36,040 bases of DNA from Streptomyces muensis (lineage in GTDB: Bacteria > Actinomycetota > Actinomycetes > Streptomycetales > Streptomycetaceae), in contig NZ_JAKEIP010000067.1 of the NCBI RefSeq assembly GCF_021474425.1, forward strand, positions 1-36,040. The letters run 5' to 3'. The translations under genes and the position numbers were made by a program. Below are positions 14,756 to 23,966 of the stretch, in pieces. Numbering within the stretch: position 1 is the stretch's first letter; each line of letters begins with the position of its first letter. Below the pieces are notes generated by a model. It was not told where the DNA came from. It was given only the letters and a program-made list of their open reading frames with translations, and searched no databases.

Positions 14756-17176
14756 ATGCACAACACATCCCCGACGTCGCTCAGCGAGAGCCCGGAGGAT
14801 CCGTTCTCGGTCCTCCGCTCCGCGTCGGCCGTGCTGGACGGAAGCGGCCGGATCGTCGCGTGGAGCGAACAGGCCACGGAACTGCTCGGCCACCGCGCCG
14901 AGGACGTGCTGGGCCGGCCGGTGCGCGAGGTCCTGGTCCACAGCGAGGACGAGGCCTCGATCGACGAGGCGACCGCCGCGTGTCTGCGGGACGGCGGATG
15001 GTTCGGGCTGCTGCCGGTCCGGCAGGGCGCGGGCCACCGCGTGTACGTGGGGTTCCGGGCCCGGCGGGTGCAACGGCTGGACTCCACCGTCGAGTGGCTC
15101 CTGGTCGGCGCGCTCGCCGAGGACATCGCCCAGTGGGAGATCGACCGGGCCGTGCTCGACGGTCTGTTCCTGCGGTCCCCGGTGGGTGTCGTGGTGCTCG
15201 CCCCTGACCTGCGCATCCTGCGGGTGAACCAGGCCGTCGCACGGTTCGGCGGACTGCCGCCCGAGGCGTACCGCGGGCGGCGCGCCCCCGAGTTCCTGTT
15301 CGGTCCCGACGCGGCTTCGGCTGAGGACAAGCTCCGGTCGGTTCTGGAGACGGGCCGCCCGGTGATCTTCGCCGAGCAGCCGAGCCGGCTGCTGCACGAC
15401 CCACACCGGGAACTGGTCATCTCCATCTCCGCGTTCCGTATGCAGGACCCGTCCGGCAGGGTGCTGGGCGTCACCGAGATCGTCGAGGACGTCACCGACC
15501 GCCATCGGGCCCGTCGGCGCCTGGCGCTGCTCAGCGAGGTGGGCGCACGGATCGGCAGCACCCTGGACGTGGCCAGGACGGCGCGCGAGCTGGCCGAGGC
15601 GGCGGTTCCGGCGCTCGCCGACGCCCTCTCGGTGGACCTGCTCGAACCCGTGCCGCGCGGGGAGGAGCCGGCGCCCGACGCCAGGGGCCCCCTGCGCAGG
15701 ATGGCGGTGCGCAGCGTCCGGCCCGACGCGCTGGAGGTGATGCATCCCGAGGGCCATCTGTTCTTCTTCCCCGACGAGACCGCGCCGGCCCGCTGCCTGG
15801 CCGAGCGGCGTCCGGTCCTCGATCCCTTCCTGGAGGACACCCATGGGTGGTTCGCCACCGAACCGCAGCGGGCCGAGGCGGCGCGCGCCATAGGCGTCCA
15901 CTCGCTGATGGTGGTGCCGCTGGCCGCGCGCGGTCTGGTCCTCGGTCTGGTCTGTCTGTGGCGCTCGCAGCGGCAGGAGCCGTTCGAGGAGGACGACCTC
16001 ACGCTGGCGGAGGAGTTCGCCGCCAGGGCCGCGGTCTGCATCGACAACGCCCGCCGCTACACCCAGCAGCACAACGCCGCGGAGGCCCTGCAGCGCAGCC
16101 TGCTGCCGAGCGAGGTGCCCGAGCACCCGGCGGTCGAGACGGCCCACCGCTATCTGCCCGCGCATGCCTCCACCGGCGTCGGCGGCGACTGGTTCGACGT
16201 CATCCCGCTGTCGGGCCTGCGGGTCGCGCTGGTCGTCGGCGACGTCGTCGGCCACGGCATGCACGCCTCGGCCACCATGGGCCGGCTGCGCGCCGCCGTG
16301 CGCACCCTGGCCCATCTCGACCTGGCCCCGGACGAGGTCCTCGCCCGGCTCGACGACCTGGTGGACCAGTTGGCCACCGAGCAACAGCAGACCGACGCGA
16401 ACACCCCGCAGATCGTGGGCGCCACCTGTCTGTACGCGATCTACGATCCGGTCTCCCGGCACTGCGCCCTGGCACGCGCCGGCCATCCGCCGCCGACCGT
16501 GCTGGGACCGGACGGCGAGGTCCGCCTGGTCGACCTCCCCGCCGGTCCGCCGCTGGGCGTGGGCGGGCTGCCGTTCGAGACGGCCGAGCTGGAACTCGCC
16601 GAGGGCAGCCTGATCGCCCTGTACAGCGACGGCCTCCTGGTGGCCGGCCACCGCGACATCGACCAGGGCCTGGCCCTGCTGCGCACGACGCTGGCCGGCC
16701 CCTTCCACTCGCTGGAGGACACCTGCAAGGCGGTGGAGGACGCGATGCTGCCGGACCGGTCCGCCGACGACGTCACGCTGCTGCTGGGCCGCACCCGGGT
16801 GCTGGCGGCGCAGAACGTGGCCACCTGGCAGCTGCCGGCCGAACCCACGGCGGCGGGCCGGGCCCGCACACTGGTCCGGGACCGGCTGGCCGAGTGGGGG
16901 CTGGAGGAGTTGTCCTTCACCACCGAACTGATCGTGAGCGAACTGGTCACCAACGCCTACCGGTACGCCGGCGGCCCGGTCCTGCTGCGTCTGATCCGCG
17001 ACGGCCAGCTCATCTGCGAGGTCGCCGACACCAGCAGCACCTCCCCCCATCTGCGCCAGGCCCGCGGCACCGACGAGGGCGGCCGCGGCCTGTTCCTGGT
17101 GGCCCAGCTCTCCGAGCGATGGGGCACCCGCTACGGCCGCAACCGCAAGACCATCTGGGCCGAGCAGCCGCTGTGA
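14756..17176 (+). CDS. PAS-PAS-GAF-SpoIIE phosphatase with C-terminal HATPase domain
   Basis: The ATG at 14756 gives 806 residues; the site before it (GGGTGGGCG) is weak, and a start at 14642 is possible but would add a low-complexity tail. Domains in order: PAS (about 17-110), PAS (about 150-265, SPVGVVVLAPDLRILRVNQA), GAF (about 270-430), and SpoIIE phosphatase (about 450-670, VGGDWFDVI, VVGDVVGHGMHA and DDVTLLLGRT). Last is an RsbW-like HATPase (about 690-806) with the N-box ELIVSELVTNAYRYA and the glycine box GGRGLFLVAQLSERWG. One polypeptide therefore holds both the phosphatase and the anti-sigma/kinase halves of a partner switch. It resembles its upstream neighbour closely and is probably a tandem duplicate. 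Confidence 0.88.
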   Translation: MHNTSPTSLSESPEDPFSVLRSASAVLDGSGRIVAWSEQATELLGHRAEDVLGRPVREVLVHSEDEASIDEATAACLRDGGWFGLLPVRQGAGHRVYVGFRARRVQRLDSTVEWLLVGALAEDIAQWEIDRAVLDGLFLRSPVGVVVLAPDLRILRVNQAVARFGGLPPEAYRGRRAPEFLFGPDAASAEDKLRSVLETGRPVIFAEQPSRLLHDPHRELVISISAFRMQDPSGRVLGVTEIVEDVTDRHRARRRLALLSEVGARIGSTLDVARTARELAEAAVPALADALSVDLLEPVPRGEEPAPDARGPLRRMAVRSVRPDALEVMHPEGHLFFFPDETAPARCLAERRPVLDPFLEDTHGWFATEPQRAEAARAIGVHSLMVVPLAARGLVLGLVCLWRSQRQEPFEEDDLTLAEEFAARAAVCIDNARRYTQQHNAAEALQRSLLPSEVPEHPAVETAHRYLPAHASTGVGGDWFDVIPLSGLRVALVVGDVVGHGMHASATMGRLRAAVRTLAHLDLAPDEVLARLDDLVDQLATEQQQTDANTPQIVGATCLYAIYDPVSRHCALARAGHPPPTVLGPDGEVRLVDLPAGPPLGVGGLPFETAELELAEGSLIALYSDGLLVAGHRDIDQGLALLRTTLAGPFHSLEDTCKAVEDAMLPDRSADDVTLLLGRTRVLAAQNVATWQLPAEPTAAGRARTLVRDRLAEWGLEELSFTTELIVSELVTNAYRYAGGPVLLRLIRDGQLICEVADTSSTSPHLRQARGTDEGGRGLFLVAQLSERWGTRYGRNRKTIWAEQPL

Positions 17177-17544
17177 TCCGCGCGCAGGGGTCTGTTGCGG
17201 ATTCAGGCAACTACCCCCCGAACAGGCATCACATAAGCACGCCTTTAAGCTCCTAAAAGCAGCGATACAGGGCCGAATCAAGCCGACCATGAACGAAAAA
17301 CACGGGAACGGATCCGTCTTCCCGCAGCCCGCCTGACGCACCGTCAACTGTCGCCCGCCCTTGGGAGCGCCGCCCGGCGACGGGGACGGGGTGGGGTGTG
17401 TGGCGTTCCCCCGAGCAGAGCGTTTTCGGCCCGAGGCCCGCCGGGCGGTGTTCCACGCATCTTGTGAGGCCCCGGTGCCAGGCGCACGATCGGGCTCGCT
17501 CCAGGGAGGTCCGCTCCCGGAGCCGTCCACTCGAGGAGAACCCC
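17177..17544. other. Long upstream region of the encapsulin operon
   Basis: This 368-base stretch has an unusually AT-rich patch (about 17210-17300) for this genome. It includes a palindrome ACGGATCCGT nested in CGGGAA ... TTCCCG arms (17303-17324), which could be a terminator for the phosphatase gene or a protein site. The downstream half is GC-rich and ends in the ribosome site of the shell gene. I see no reliable gene; a 15-codon ATG frame at 17289 has no ribosome site. Confidence 0.4.
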
Positions 17545-18936
17545 GTGACGACCGACCGCATCAGCCTCAGCCCCGAGGCCGCCCGGCAACTCGCGACGAC
17601 CACGAAGACGACCCCGCAGATGCGTGGCATCACCCCGCGCTATCTGCTGCGCGCCCTGCCGTGGGTCGACGTCGAATCCGGTGTGTACCGCGTCAACCGG
17701 CGCCGCACCTACGTCCTGGGCGACGACCGCATCAGCAGCCACAGCGACGGCGGACGTCCGCGAGTCGTGCCGGGTGACTTACGCGAGATCCCCTATCTGC
17801 GCGAGTCCGATGACGCGCTCCTGGGCCAACTGGCCGACGCCTTCACCGAGATGAGCTTCGAGGCCGGGCAGGTGCTCGTCCAGGAGGGCGACCCGGCCGC
17901 GCATCTGTGGGTGATCGTCCGGGGCCGGGCCGAGAAGCGCGCGGCCGGGCGGTACGGCGACGAGGCGCTGATCCAGGTCGTCGGCGACGGGCAGTACTTC
18001 GACCTGGCGGCGTGGACCCGGGACGAGCCCATGCCGTACGCCGTCAAGGCCGTCACTCCCGGCGTCGCCCTGCGCGCCGAGCGTTCCGCGCTGGCCCGGC
18101 TCGTCGAGGGTGACGAGGCGCTGCGCGGCGCGGTGGAGTCGTACACCGCCGGCGGGATGCCCGCGCCCGGCACCGAGGCACCCATCGACCTGAGCGGCGG
18201 TCATGTGGGGGAGGTCGACCTGCCGGGCACCTACGTCGACTACGAGGACGCGCCCCGCGAGTACCACATGACGCTGGCCCAGACGCGGATGATGGTGCAC
18301 TCACGCGTCGCCGACCTCTACAACGGGCCGATGGACCAGACGCGGACCCAGGCCCACCTGACCGTGCAGGCCCTGCGCGAGCGCCAGGAGAACCTGATGC
18401 TCAACCACCCCGACTTCGGGCTCTTCCACAATGTTACGGCGGGTCAGCGCGTGCAGACCCGAACCGGCGCCCCCACCCCGGACGACCTGGACGAGTTGCT
18501 CGCGAGGGTGTGGAAGCAGCCGGCGTACTTCGTGGCGCACCCGCGGGCCATCGCCGCGTTCGGCCGGGAGTGCACGCGGCGCGGGGTGCCCCCGGTGACG
18601 GACAGCAGGTTCGGCAGCCCGCTGCTGACCTGGCGGGGAGTGCCGCTGCTGCCCTCCGACAAGGTGCCGTGTCCGAACGGCTCGGGCGAGGCGGCCGGTA
18701 CGACCGAGATCCTGCTGATACGGACCGGTGAGGCCGAGCAGGGCGTCGTGGGACTGCGCCCGGCCGCCGTGCCGGACGAGGTCGAACCCGGCCTGTCCAT
18801 GCGGAACATGGGCATGGACCGGAAGGGCATCACGTCCTACCTGATGACGGCCTACTTCAACACCGCGGTGCTGGTGGACGACGCCATCGCCGTACTCCAG
18901 AACGTCGAGGTGGCCAAGTACCATGACTACGCCTGA
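17545..18936 (+). CDS. Family 2B encapsulin nanocompartment shell protein
   Basis: The GTG at 17545 has GAGGAG at 17533-17538 and gives 463 residues. The N-terminus has the family 2 encapsulin signature (LATTTKTTPQMRGITPRYLL then LPWVDVESGVYRVNRR). A cyclic-nucleotide-binding-like domain is inserted at about 85-200 (FEAGQVLVQEGDPAAHLWVI), which defines the 2B type; family 2A shells lack it and are about 150 residues shorter. The rest (about 215-463) is the HK97-type shell fold. The canonical GE...R phosphate-binding cassette is not intact: YFDLAAWTRDEPMPYAVKAV has neither the Gly-Glu pair nor the Arg. Many copies should assemble into an icosahedral shell. The gene overlaps the next one by 14 bases, marking that product as the likely cargo. 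Confidence 0.92.
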   Translation: MTTDRISLSPEAARQLATTTKTTPQMRGITPRYLLRALPWVDVESGVYRVNRRRTYVLGDDRISSHSDGGRPRVVPGDLREIPYLRESDDALLGQLADAFTEMSFEAGQVLVQEGDPAAHLWVIVRGRAEKRAAGRYGDEALIQVVGDGQYFDLAAWTRDEPMPYAVKAVTPGVALRAERSALARLVEGDEALRGAVESYTAGGMPAPGTEAPIDLSGGHVGEVDLPGTYVDYEDAPREYHMTLAQTRMMVHSRVADLYNGPMDQTRTQAHLTVQALRERQENLMLNHPDFGLFHNVTAGQRVQTRTGAPTPDDLDELLARVWKQPAYFVAHPRAIAAFGRECTRRGVPPVTDSRFGSPLLTWRGVPLLPSDKVPCPNGSGEAAGTTEILLIRTGEAEQGVVGLRPAAVPDEVEPGLSMRNMGMDRKGITSYLMTAYFNTAVLVDDAIAVLQNVEVAKYHDYA

Positions 18937-20182
18937 CGTCACGGCCGCGCTCCCCCGCCGACCGGTTCCCTTCACCGCCGAGTCCGTGCGCCACGACTTC
19001 CCGATCCTGCACCGGACCGTCAACGGCCACCCTCTCGTCTGGCTCGACAACGCGGCCACCACGCAGAAACCCCGCCAGGTCATCGAGGCGCTGACCGCGT
19101 ACTACGGCGCGGCCAACTCCAACATCCACCGCGGGGCGCACACCATGGCCCGTGAGGCCACCGAGGCGTACGAGGCGGGCCGGTCCGCGGTCGCCGACTT
19201 CCTCGGCGCGCCGAGCCCCGACGGCATCGTCTTCGTGCGCGGCACCACGGAGGCGGTCAACCTCGTCGCGCGGAGCTGGGGCCGGGCCAACCTCGGTCCC
19301 GGGGACGACATCCTCGTCCCCGTCCTCGAACACCACTCGGACATCGTCCCGTGGCAGTTGCTCGCCAAGGAGACCCGGGCCAGGGTCGTGCCGGTGCCGC
19401 TCACCTCCGACGGGGAGATCGACCAGCACGCGTACGCCGATCTGCTGTCCTCCCGGACCCAGCTCGTCGCGATCAGCCACGCCTCGAACGTCCTCGGCAC
19501 CGTCCCGCCCGTCAAGGAGATGACGGCACTGGCCCACCGCTACGGCGCAAAGGTCCTGGTGGACGGCGCTCAGGCCGTGGCCCATTTCCCGGTCGACGTA
19601 CAGGACCTGGACGCCGACTTCTACGCCTTCTCCGGCCACAAGCTGTTCGCGCCGACCGGCATCGGCGCGCTGTACGTGAGGCCGGACCTCGTCTCCGGCC
19701 TGGCGCCGTGGCAGGGCGGCGGCAACATGATCGAGTCCGTGGACTTCGGACACACCACGTTCGCGCCCGCCCCGCACCGGATGGAGGCCGGCACCGGGCA
19801 CATCTCCGGCGTCATCGGCCTGCTCGCCGCCGTGAACTGGCTGACCTCCCTGGACCGTGAGGCCGTCGCCGCATACGAGGAAGAGCTCATGGCGTACGCG
19901 CTCCAGGCCCTTGCCACGGTCCCCGGCCTGGAGCTGATCGGCTCGGCACCCGACCGGATCGCCGTCCTCACCTTCACCCTCGCGGGCCAGGACCCGGCCG
20001 CGGTCGCCGACTGGCTCGACCACGACGGCATCGCCGTGCGGGCCGGCCACCACTGCGCCCAACCGGCCCTCGCCCACTACGGCCTGGCCTCGGCGGCCCG
20101 CGCCTCCCTGGCCCTCTACAACACCTACGACGAGGTGGACCAACTGGTCGCGTCCTTGCACAGACTGCGACAGAGCACCTGA
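18923..20182 (+). CDS. SufS-like cysteine desulfurase, presumed encapsulin cargo
   Basis: The ATG at 18923 lies inside the end of the shell gene (14-base overlap), with GAGGTGG upstream. The 419-residue enzyme is a class V aminotransferase-fold, PLP-dependent cysteine desulfurase. Lys240 in FSGHKLFAPTGIG binds PLP, and Cys378 in RAGHHCAQP carries the persulfide, matching the group II (SufS/CsdA) loop. It converts cysteine to alanine plus enzyme-bound sulfur. Cysteine desulfurase is a known family 2 encapsulin cargo, but known family 2A cargoes carry a long disordered N-terminal loading domain. Here only about 20 residues precede the catalytic fold (VRHDFPIL). No suf or isc scaffold genes are nearby. 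A terminator follows. Confidence 0.9.
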   Translation: MTTPDVTAALPRRPVPFTAESVRHDFPILHRTVNGHPLVWLDNAATTQKPRQVIEALTAYYGAANSNIHRGAHTMAREATEAYEAGRSAVADFLGAPSPDGIVFVRGTTEAVNLVARSWGRANLGPGDDILVPVLEHHSDIVPWQLLAKETRARVVPVPLTSDGEIDQHAYADLLSSRTQLVAISHASNVLGTVPPVKEMTALAHRYGAKVLVDGAQAVAHFPVDVQDLDADFYAFSGHKLFAPTGIGALYVRPDLVSGLAPWQGGGNMIESVDFGHTTFAPAPHRMEAGTGHISGVIGLLAAVNWLTSLDREAVAAYEEELMAYALQALATVPGLELIGSAPDRIAVLTFTLAGQDPAAVADWLDHDGIAVRAGHHCAQPALAHYGLASAARASLALYNTYDEVDQLVASLHRLRQST

Positions 20183-20200
20183 CAACGGGAGAAGCCCTCA

Positions 20201-20240
20201 CGGGGTCCGCTCGGCCGGAACGAGGGCCGAGCGGACCCCG
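20201..20240. terminator. Bidirectional terminator between desulfurase and kinase genes
   Basis: CGGGGTCCGCTCGGCC (20201-20216) pairs perfectly with GGCCGAGCGGACCCCG (20225-20240), a 16-pair stem with an eight-base loop. It lies between convergent genes and closes the encapsulin operon. Confidence 0.8.
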
Positions 20241-20269
20241 CTTCCCGTGTCGGGCGCGGCACCGGTCCG

Positions 20270-22141
20270 TCAGTCCCCAGGCGTGCGTACGACCGAGCCG
20301 GGCGGGAGCTTCTGGCCCTCTTCGGGCATCGCGAGCAGACACATGGCATACCGAAACCCTTGGTTCCAGGTGTCCTCCGCATGGTTCCAGCCATACAACT
20401 CACGGGTCGAGCTCTTGTAGGAGCCGTATCGGCGGACGCACAGGTCATAGATCGCGTCCCAGGAGTCGAACTTGAGGCCCTGGGGTGCCTTCACATAGCC
20501 CAGGCCCTGCAACTCGTGCGGTTCGGCGCAGTCCACCAGGAGATGTGCGTAGTTGTGTTCTTCCAGCTTCCTCAGGTTGTAGCAGTCGCCGATCGCGCTG
20601 TTCTCGACGACGATCTGCTCACCGTGCCGCCGATAGTCGCCCACCGGGCCGTAGAGGCTGACGGTCTTCCCGAAGAGCAGACAGGCGGTGTTCCGCACGC
20701 CGTTGTCCCATCCGGCCTCGCTGGGAACCAGCGCGTAGGGCTGGACGTCGACCATCTTGCGCACCGTGTCCCGCAGCAGTCCCGTGCAGATCCCCGGCCC
20801 GTTGGCCCTCGCGTCGGCCAGGGACGTGCCGGCGTTCACATCGAGGACCTGGCTGTCCGGGAACGCCTGACAGTCCACGATCCTCAGCCTGGGCAGGCCT
20901 TTGAGCCTCCCCTCGGGCCAGGAGGCGTGGGCACAGTCCCCGGGTTTCAGCTCGCGGGTCAGTCCGACCTGGTCCCCGTACGGCGCGAGTCGATCCGACT
21001 TCGGTGGGCTGTCAGGGCTGTCGAGCAGTGCCGCCCCCACCCATACGCCGCCGCCGACGAGCACGAGCACGGCGGCGATGACGACCCACCCCCGGGCGGA
21101 AGGGAGCTTGGCGCGCCGGAGACTCCTCAGCCGCGACGGAGTCCGAGAGGGTGAGGAGCCTCCTTCGGCCGGCGGTGGGCCCGGAGAGGGCTGCGAGGGT
21201 GGTGACTCCTCGGGCAGCGGTGTCGTCTCCATCTCGGGGATCACCGCCCTGTGCGCTGCCGGTTCCGCGCGCGATGTGGCGGTGAGCGCGGCGAGCATGC
21301 GCATGGCCTCGTCGCCGCCCATCCGCTGTTCGGGATTCTTGGCCATCAGACCGTCCAGGACCGGTCTCAGCTCCCCCGCCCTGGACGGCGGTGGGGGATC
21401 CTCCAAGAGCAGGGCCGACAGTGTCTCAAAGGGGGTCGGCCGGTCGAACGGCCCGGTCCCCTGCACGGCGTAGTACAGAGTGGCGCCGAGGGAGAAGAGG
21501 TCGGAGGCCGGACTGGGCGGGACTCCGCGAGCGCGCTCCGGCGCCAGGAAGCCCGGGGTTCCGACAACCCCCCAAGTCGTGGTCAGCCGGGTCTCACCCG
21601 AGTCCGGCTCCAGCGAGATGCCGTAGTCGGTCAGCAGGACCTGTCCGCCCGCCGCGTCGCCCGCGGCCTGTGCGCCTGGCCCGGTCAGCAGGATGTTGGC
21701 CGGTTTGACGTCCCGGTGCAGGATCCCCGCCCGATGACCTGCCGTCAGCGCGTCGAGTACCGCCACACCGATACGCGCGGTCACCGCGGGCGACAGCGGC
21801 CCGTGGTCGCGCACGACCGCTGCGAGATCCTCCGCCCCGGGCACGAACCCCATCACGATCCAGGGCAGACCGTCTTCCTCCACGACGTCGTGGACGGTGG
21901 CCACGTGGGGATGCCCGCGCAGCCGGGCGGCATGCCGCGCCTCGACCCGCGCACGGGCGATCCGGGCGCCCAGCTGCTGCTCCGGGACGCCTTCGGGCAG
22001 AGCGAGTTCCTTGACGGCGACTTCGCAGTCGAGCATCTGGTCGTGCGCGAGCCACACCCGCCCCATTCCACCGGCCCCGAGCCTGCGCAGCAGCCGGTAC
22101 CGCCCCGCCACCAGGCGCTCGGCACCCTTGCCCTCCGCCAA
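20270..22141 (-). CDS. Membrane Ser/Thr protein kinase with septum-formation-like ectodomain
   Basis: I chose a TTG start at 22139-22141 because GGAGGT lies five bases upstream (22147-22152 on this strand); starts further upstream give atypical sequence. The 623-residue protein has a Hanks-type kinase domain (about 15-290): the glycine loop LGAGGMGRV, Lys44 in VAVKEL, the catalytic HRDVKPANILL with Asp144, and DYG at 172-174 in place of DFG. A Pro-rich linker, one membrane segment (351-373) and an extracellular part of about 250 residues follow. That part has eight cysteines and repeats of GDC ... DCxxPH form (GDCAHAS, GDCYNLR, DCAEPHEL), resembling the septum-formation domain. No PASTA repeats are present. 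Confidence 0.88.
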   Translation of the reverse strand: MAEGKGAERLVAGRYRLLRRLGAGGMGRVWLAHDQMLDCEVAVKELALPEGVPEQQLGARIARARVEARHAARLRGHPHVATVHDVVEEDGLPWIVMGFVPGAEDLAAVVRDHGPLSPAVTARIGVAVLDALTAGHRAGILHRDVKPANILLTGPGAQAAGDAAGGQVLLTDYGISLEPDSGETRLTTTWGVVGTPGFLAPERARGVPPSPASDLFSLGATLYYAVQGTGPFDRPTPFETLSALLLEDPPPPSRAGELRPVLDGLMAKNPEQRMGGDEAMRMLAALTATSRAEPAAHRAVIPEMETTPLPEESPPSQPSPGPPPAEGGSSPSRTPSRLRSLRRAKLPSARGWVVIAAVLVLVGGGVWVGAALLDSPDSPPKSDRLAPYGDQVGLTRELKPGDCAHASWPEGRLKGLPRLRIVDCQAFPDSQVLDVNAGTSLADARANGPGICTGLLRDTVRKMVDVQPYALVPSEAGWDNGVRNTACLLFGKTVSLYGPVGDYRRHGEQIVVENSAIGDCYNLRKLEEHNYAHLLVDCAEPHELQGLGYVKAPQGLKFDSWDAIYDLCVRRYGSYKSSTRELYGWNHAEDTWNQGFRYAMCLLAMPEEGQKLPPGSVVRTPGD

Positions 22142-22325
22142 GGCAGACCTCCGTAACGCCCGACCCCGCAGGCCGAACGATCCCGATCGAAAACCACCGA
22201 CACGCCCCGGATGACATGGTGCTCCCTCGCACGGGCAGGCCCACCCGACACGCACCGCGACAGGGGCCAGGGCAACCCGTGCGGGCGAGCACCCTGCCCC
22301 GCCGCCGGGCGTCGTCCTCCTGGTG

Positions 22326-23966
22326 TCACACCCCCGCCGACGTCACCCCGTGAGGTGCGAGCTGTCCGAGGAGGTCGGCTCGGTGGGTGGCCGCTGTCGT
22401 CGGGTTCGGGAAGTCGGCGCTTGCCATGCCGAGGCGGTCGACGAGTTTCTCGACGACGGAGTTCTCGGCCGTGGAGCGGTCCGGCAGGAGGGGAAGTTCG
22501 TAGTCGCGCTGCCAGGTGCGCTGGATGGCGCGGTCGTTCTTCCAGCGGACCTCGCGCAGGGTCTCCAGCTGGAGCCGGCGGGCGGTGGTGCTGTCCATGC
22601 CCGTGTGCGACCAGTGCTCGGCGTCGCCGTCCGCGTCATGGACCCTCAGGTCGAAGCGCTCGGCGTCCTGCCAGACCGGCATCGTCTCGTCGTTGAGCAT
22701 GAAGACGTAGAGGGCGAACGGGCCGGAGTACTCGTTGACCAGGAAGGACCGCGTGTCCTCGAACAGTTCGGGGCTCTCGCCGGGGTAGCCGACGATGAAG
22801 GACACGAAGTAGTGCAGGGGGCTGTGGGAGAGCAGTTCGAACGCGGTGCGGTTGGCGTGCGCCTTCACCTTCTTGTTCATGTAGGTCAGCGTGGTGTCGT
22901 TCATCGACTCGAAGCCGATGGCCAGCGCCCGGCAGTGGGCCTCGCCCAACGCCTCGACGACCGCCTGGTCGCGCAGCGAGTTGGCGCGTGTGTAGGCCTC
23001 CCAGGCGACGCCGGTGTCCCTCAGCAGGGGTAACAGGGCCCGCAGGCGGGTGGGTGGCACGGTGAAGGTGGAGTCCAGTGCCTTGATGTACTGCGCCCCG
23101 TGCTCGTCGCGGTAGCGGGCGAAGTCGCCGGCGATCTTCTCCGCCGACTTGTAGCGCCACTTCGGGGAGGCGGCGGGGAACGAGCAGTACTTGCAGGTGA
23201 AGGGGCAGCCGCGCATCGACTCGTACGGGATGACGGGGAACCTGCCCGCCGGGGCGGGCGAAGGCAGCGCCTCCAGGTCGGCGTAGTGGATGCCGGTCAG
23301 CCGGATACGGCCGGTGTCCTGGTCGCGCCAGACCAGGTTGGGTATCGCGGCCACCGACTCCCCCAGCCGCAGGGCGTCGAGGAGGGGCGTCAGGGCCGGC
23401 TCGGCGTCGCCGCGGACGACGTACCGGACGAACGGGTGGGCGTCCAGGATCTGCTGGAACTTCAGGTTGCTGTACTGACCGCCGAGGACGAGGGTCGCCG
23501 TCGGGAACCGTTCCTCGACCCAGGCGACGGCCTTGGCCATCGTGGCCCGGTCCCAGATGAACGTCGTCGACAGCAGGACGACGTCGTAGGAGCCGGACGA
23601 CGGGTCGGCGGGCGAACCGTTCCAGATGCCCTCGGCGGGGAAGTGGTCGTGGTCGACGCCCGCGGCCTCCAGGATGGCGCGGACGGTGAAGGTGGTGAGA
23701 TGCGGCGCGGTCGCCGTCTCGTCGTCCTTCTCCACGTGCTGAAGCCGGACCGAGGAGACCGCGCGGATCCCGCTCGCGCCCGTGCGCGGCCGCAGCAGGG
23801 GCAGACGCACGCCGTTCACCTCGGCGTGGAGCGAGGTGAGGTCGGAGATCTCCCCGGCACGGTCGCGGAACCTGCCGGGGTCGGTCAGGGCCTCGAAGGT
23901 GGAGCCGGCCAGGAGGGAGTGGTTGGGGTACTCGGGTCCGAGTCCTGAGATCAGCAGTACGTTCAT
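22326..23966 (-). CDS. Cobalamin-type (B12-binding) radical SAM protein
   Basis: Translation from the ATG at 23964-23966 (GAGGAAGG upstream) gives 546 residues. An N-terminal B12-binding-like Rossmann region (about 1-210, VVLLSTTFIWDRATMAKAV then LVLGGQYSN) is followed by a radical SAM barrel with Cys254, Cys258 and Cys261 in GCPFTCKYC, the CxxxCxxC ligands of the 4Fe-4S cluster. A C-terminal region of about 120 residues has no motif I recognise. The cobalamin-ligating DxHxxG is not evident, so cobalamin may bind without a protein ligand. The architecture fits methyltransferases or ring-forming enzymes, including PhpK-type P-methyltransferases, but no phosphinate or obvious natural-product genes are beside it. 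The substrate is unknown. Confidence 0.8.
   Translation of the reverse strand: MNVLLISGLGPEYPNHSLLAGSTFEALTDPGRFRDRAGEISDLTSLHAEVNGVRLPLLRPRTGASGIRAVSSVRLQHVEKDDETATAPHLTTFTVRAILEAAGVDHDHFPAEGIWNGSPADPSSGSYDVVLLSTTFIWDRATMAKAVAWVEERFPTATLVLGGQYSNLKFQQILDAHPFVRYVVRGDAEPALTPLLDALRLGESVAAIPNLVWRDQDTGRIRLTGIHYADLEALPSPAPAGRFPVIPYESMRGCPFTCKYCSFPAASPKWRYKSAEKIAGDFARYRDEHGAQYIKALDSTFTVPPTRLRALLPLLRDTGVAWEAYTRANSLRDQAVVEALGEAHCRALAIGFESMNDTTLTYMNKKVKAHANRTAFELLSHSPLHYFVSFIVGYPGESPELFEDTRSFLVNEYSGPFALYVFMLNDETMPVWQDAERFDLRVHDADGDAEHWSHTGMDSTTARRLQLETLREVRWKNDRAIQRTWQRDYELPLLPDRSTAENSVVEKLVDRLGMASADFPNPTTAATHRADLLGQLAPHGVTSAGV

Noticed and set aside
17289..17336. 15-codon ATG frame in the encapsulin upstream region
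   Set aside because: No ribosome site and no resemblance to known leader peptides; likely chance in the AT-rich patch.
14438..17530. Open minus-strand frame of about 1030 codons across the second PAS-GAF phosphatase
   Set aside because: Antisense shadow; no domain or ribosome site, and the opposite strand has full domain architecture.
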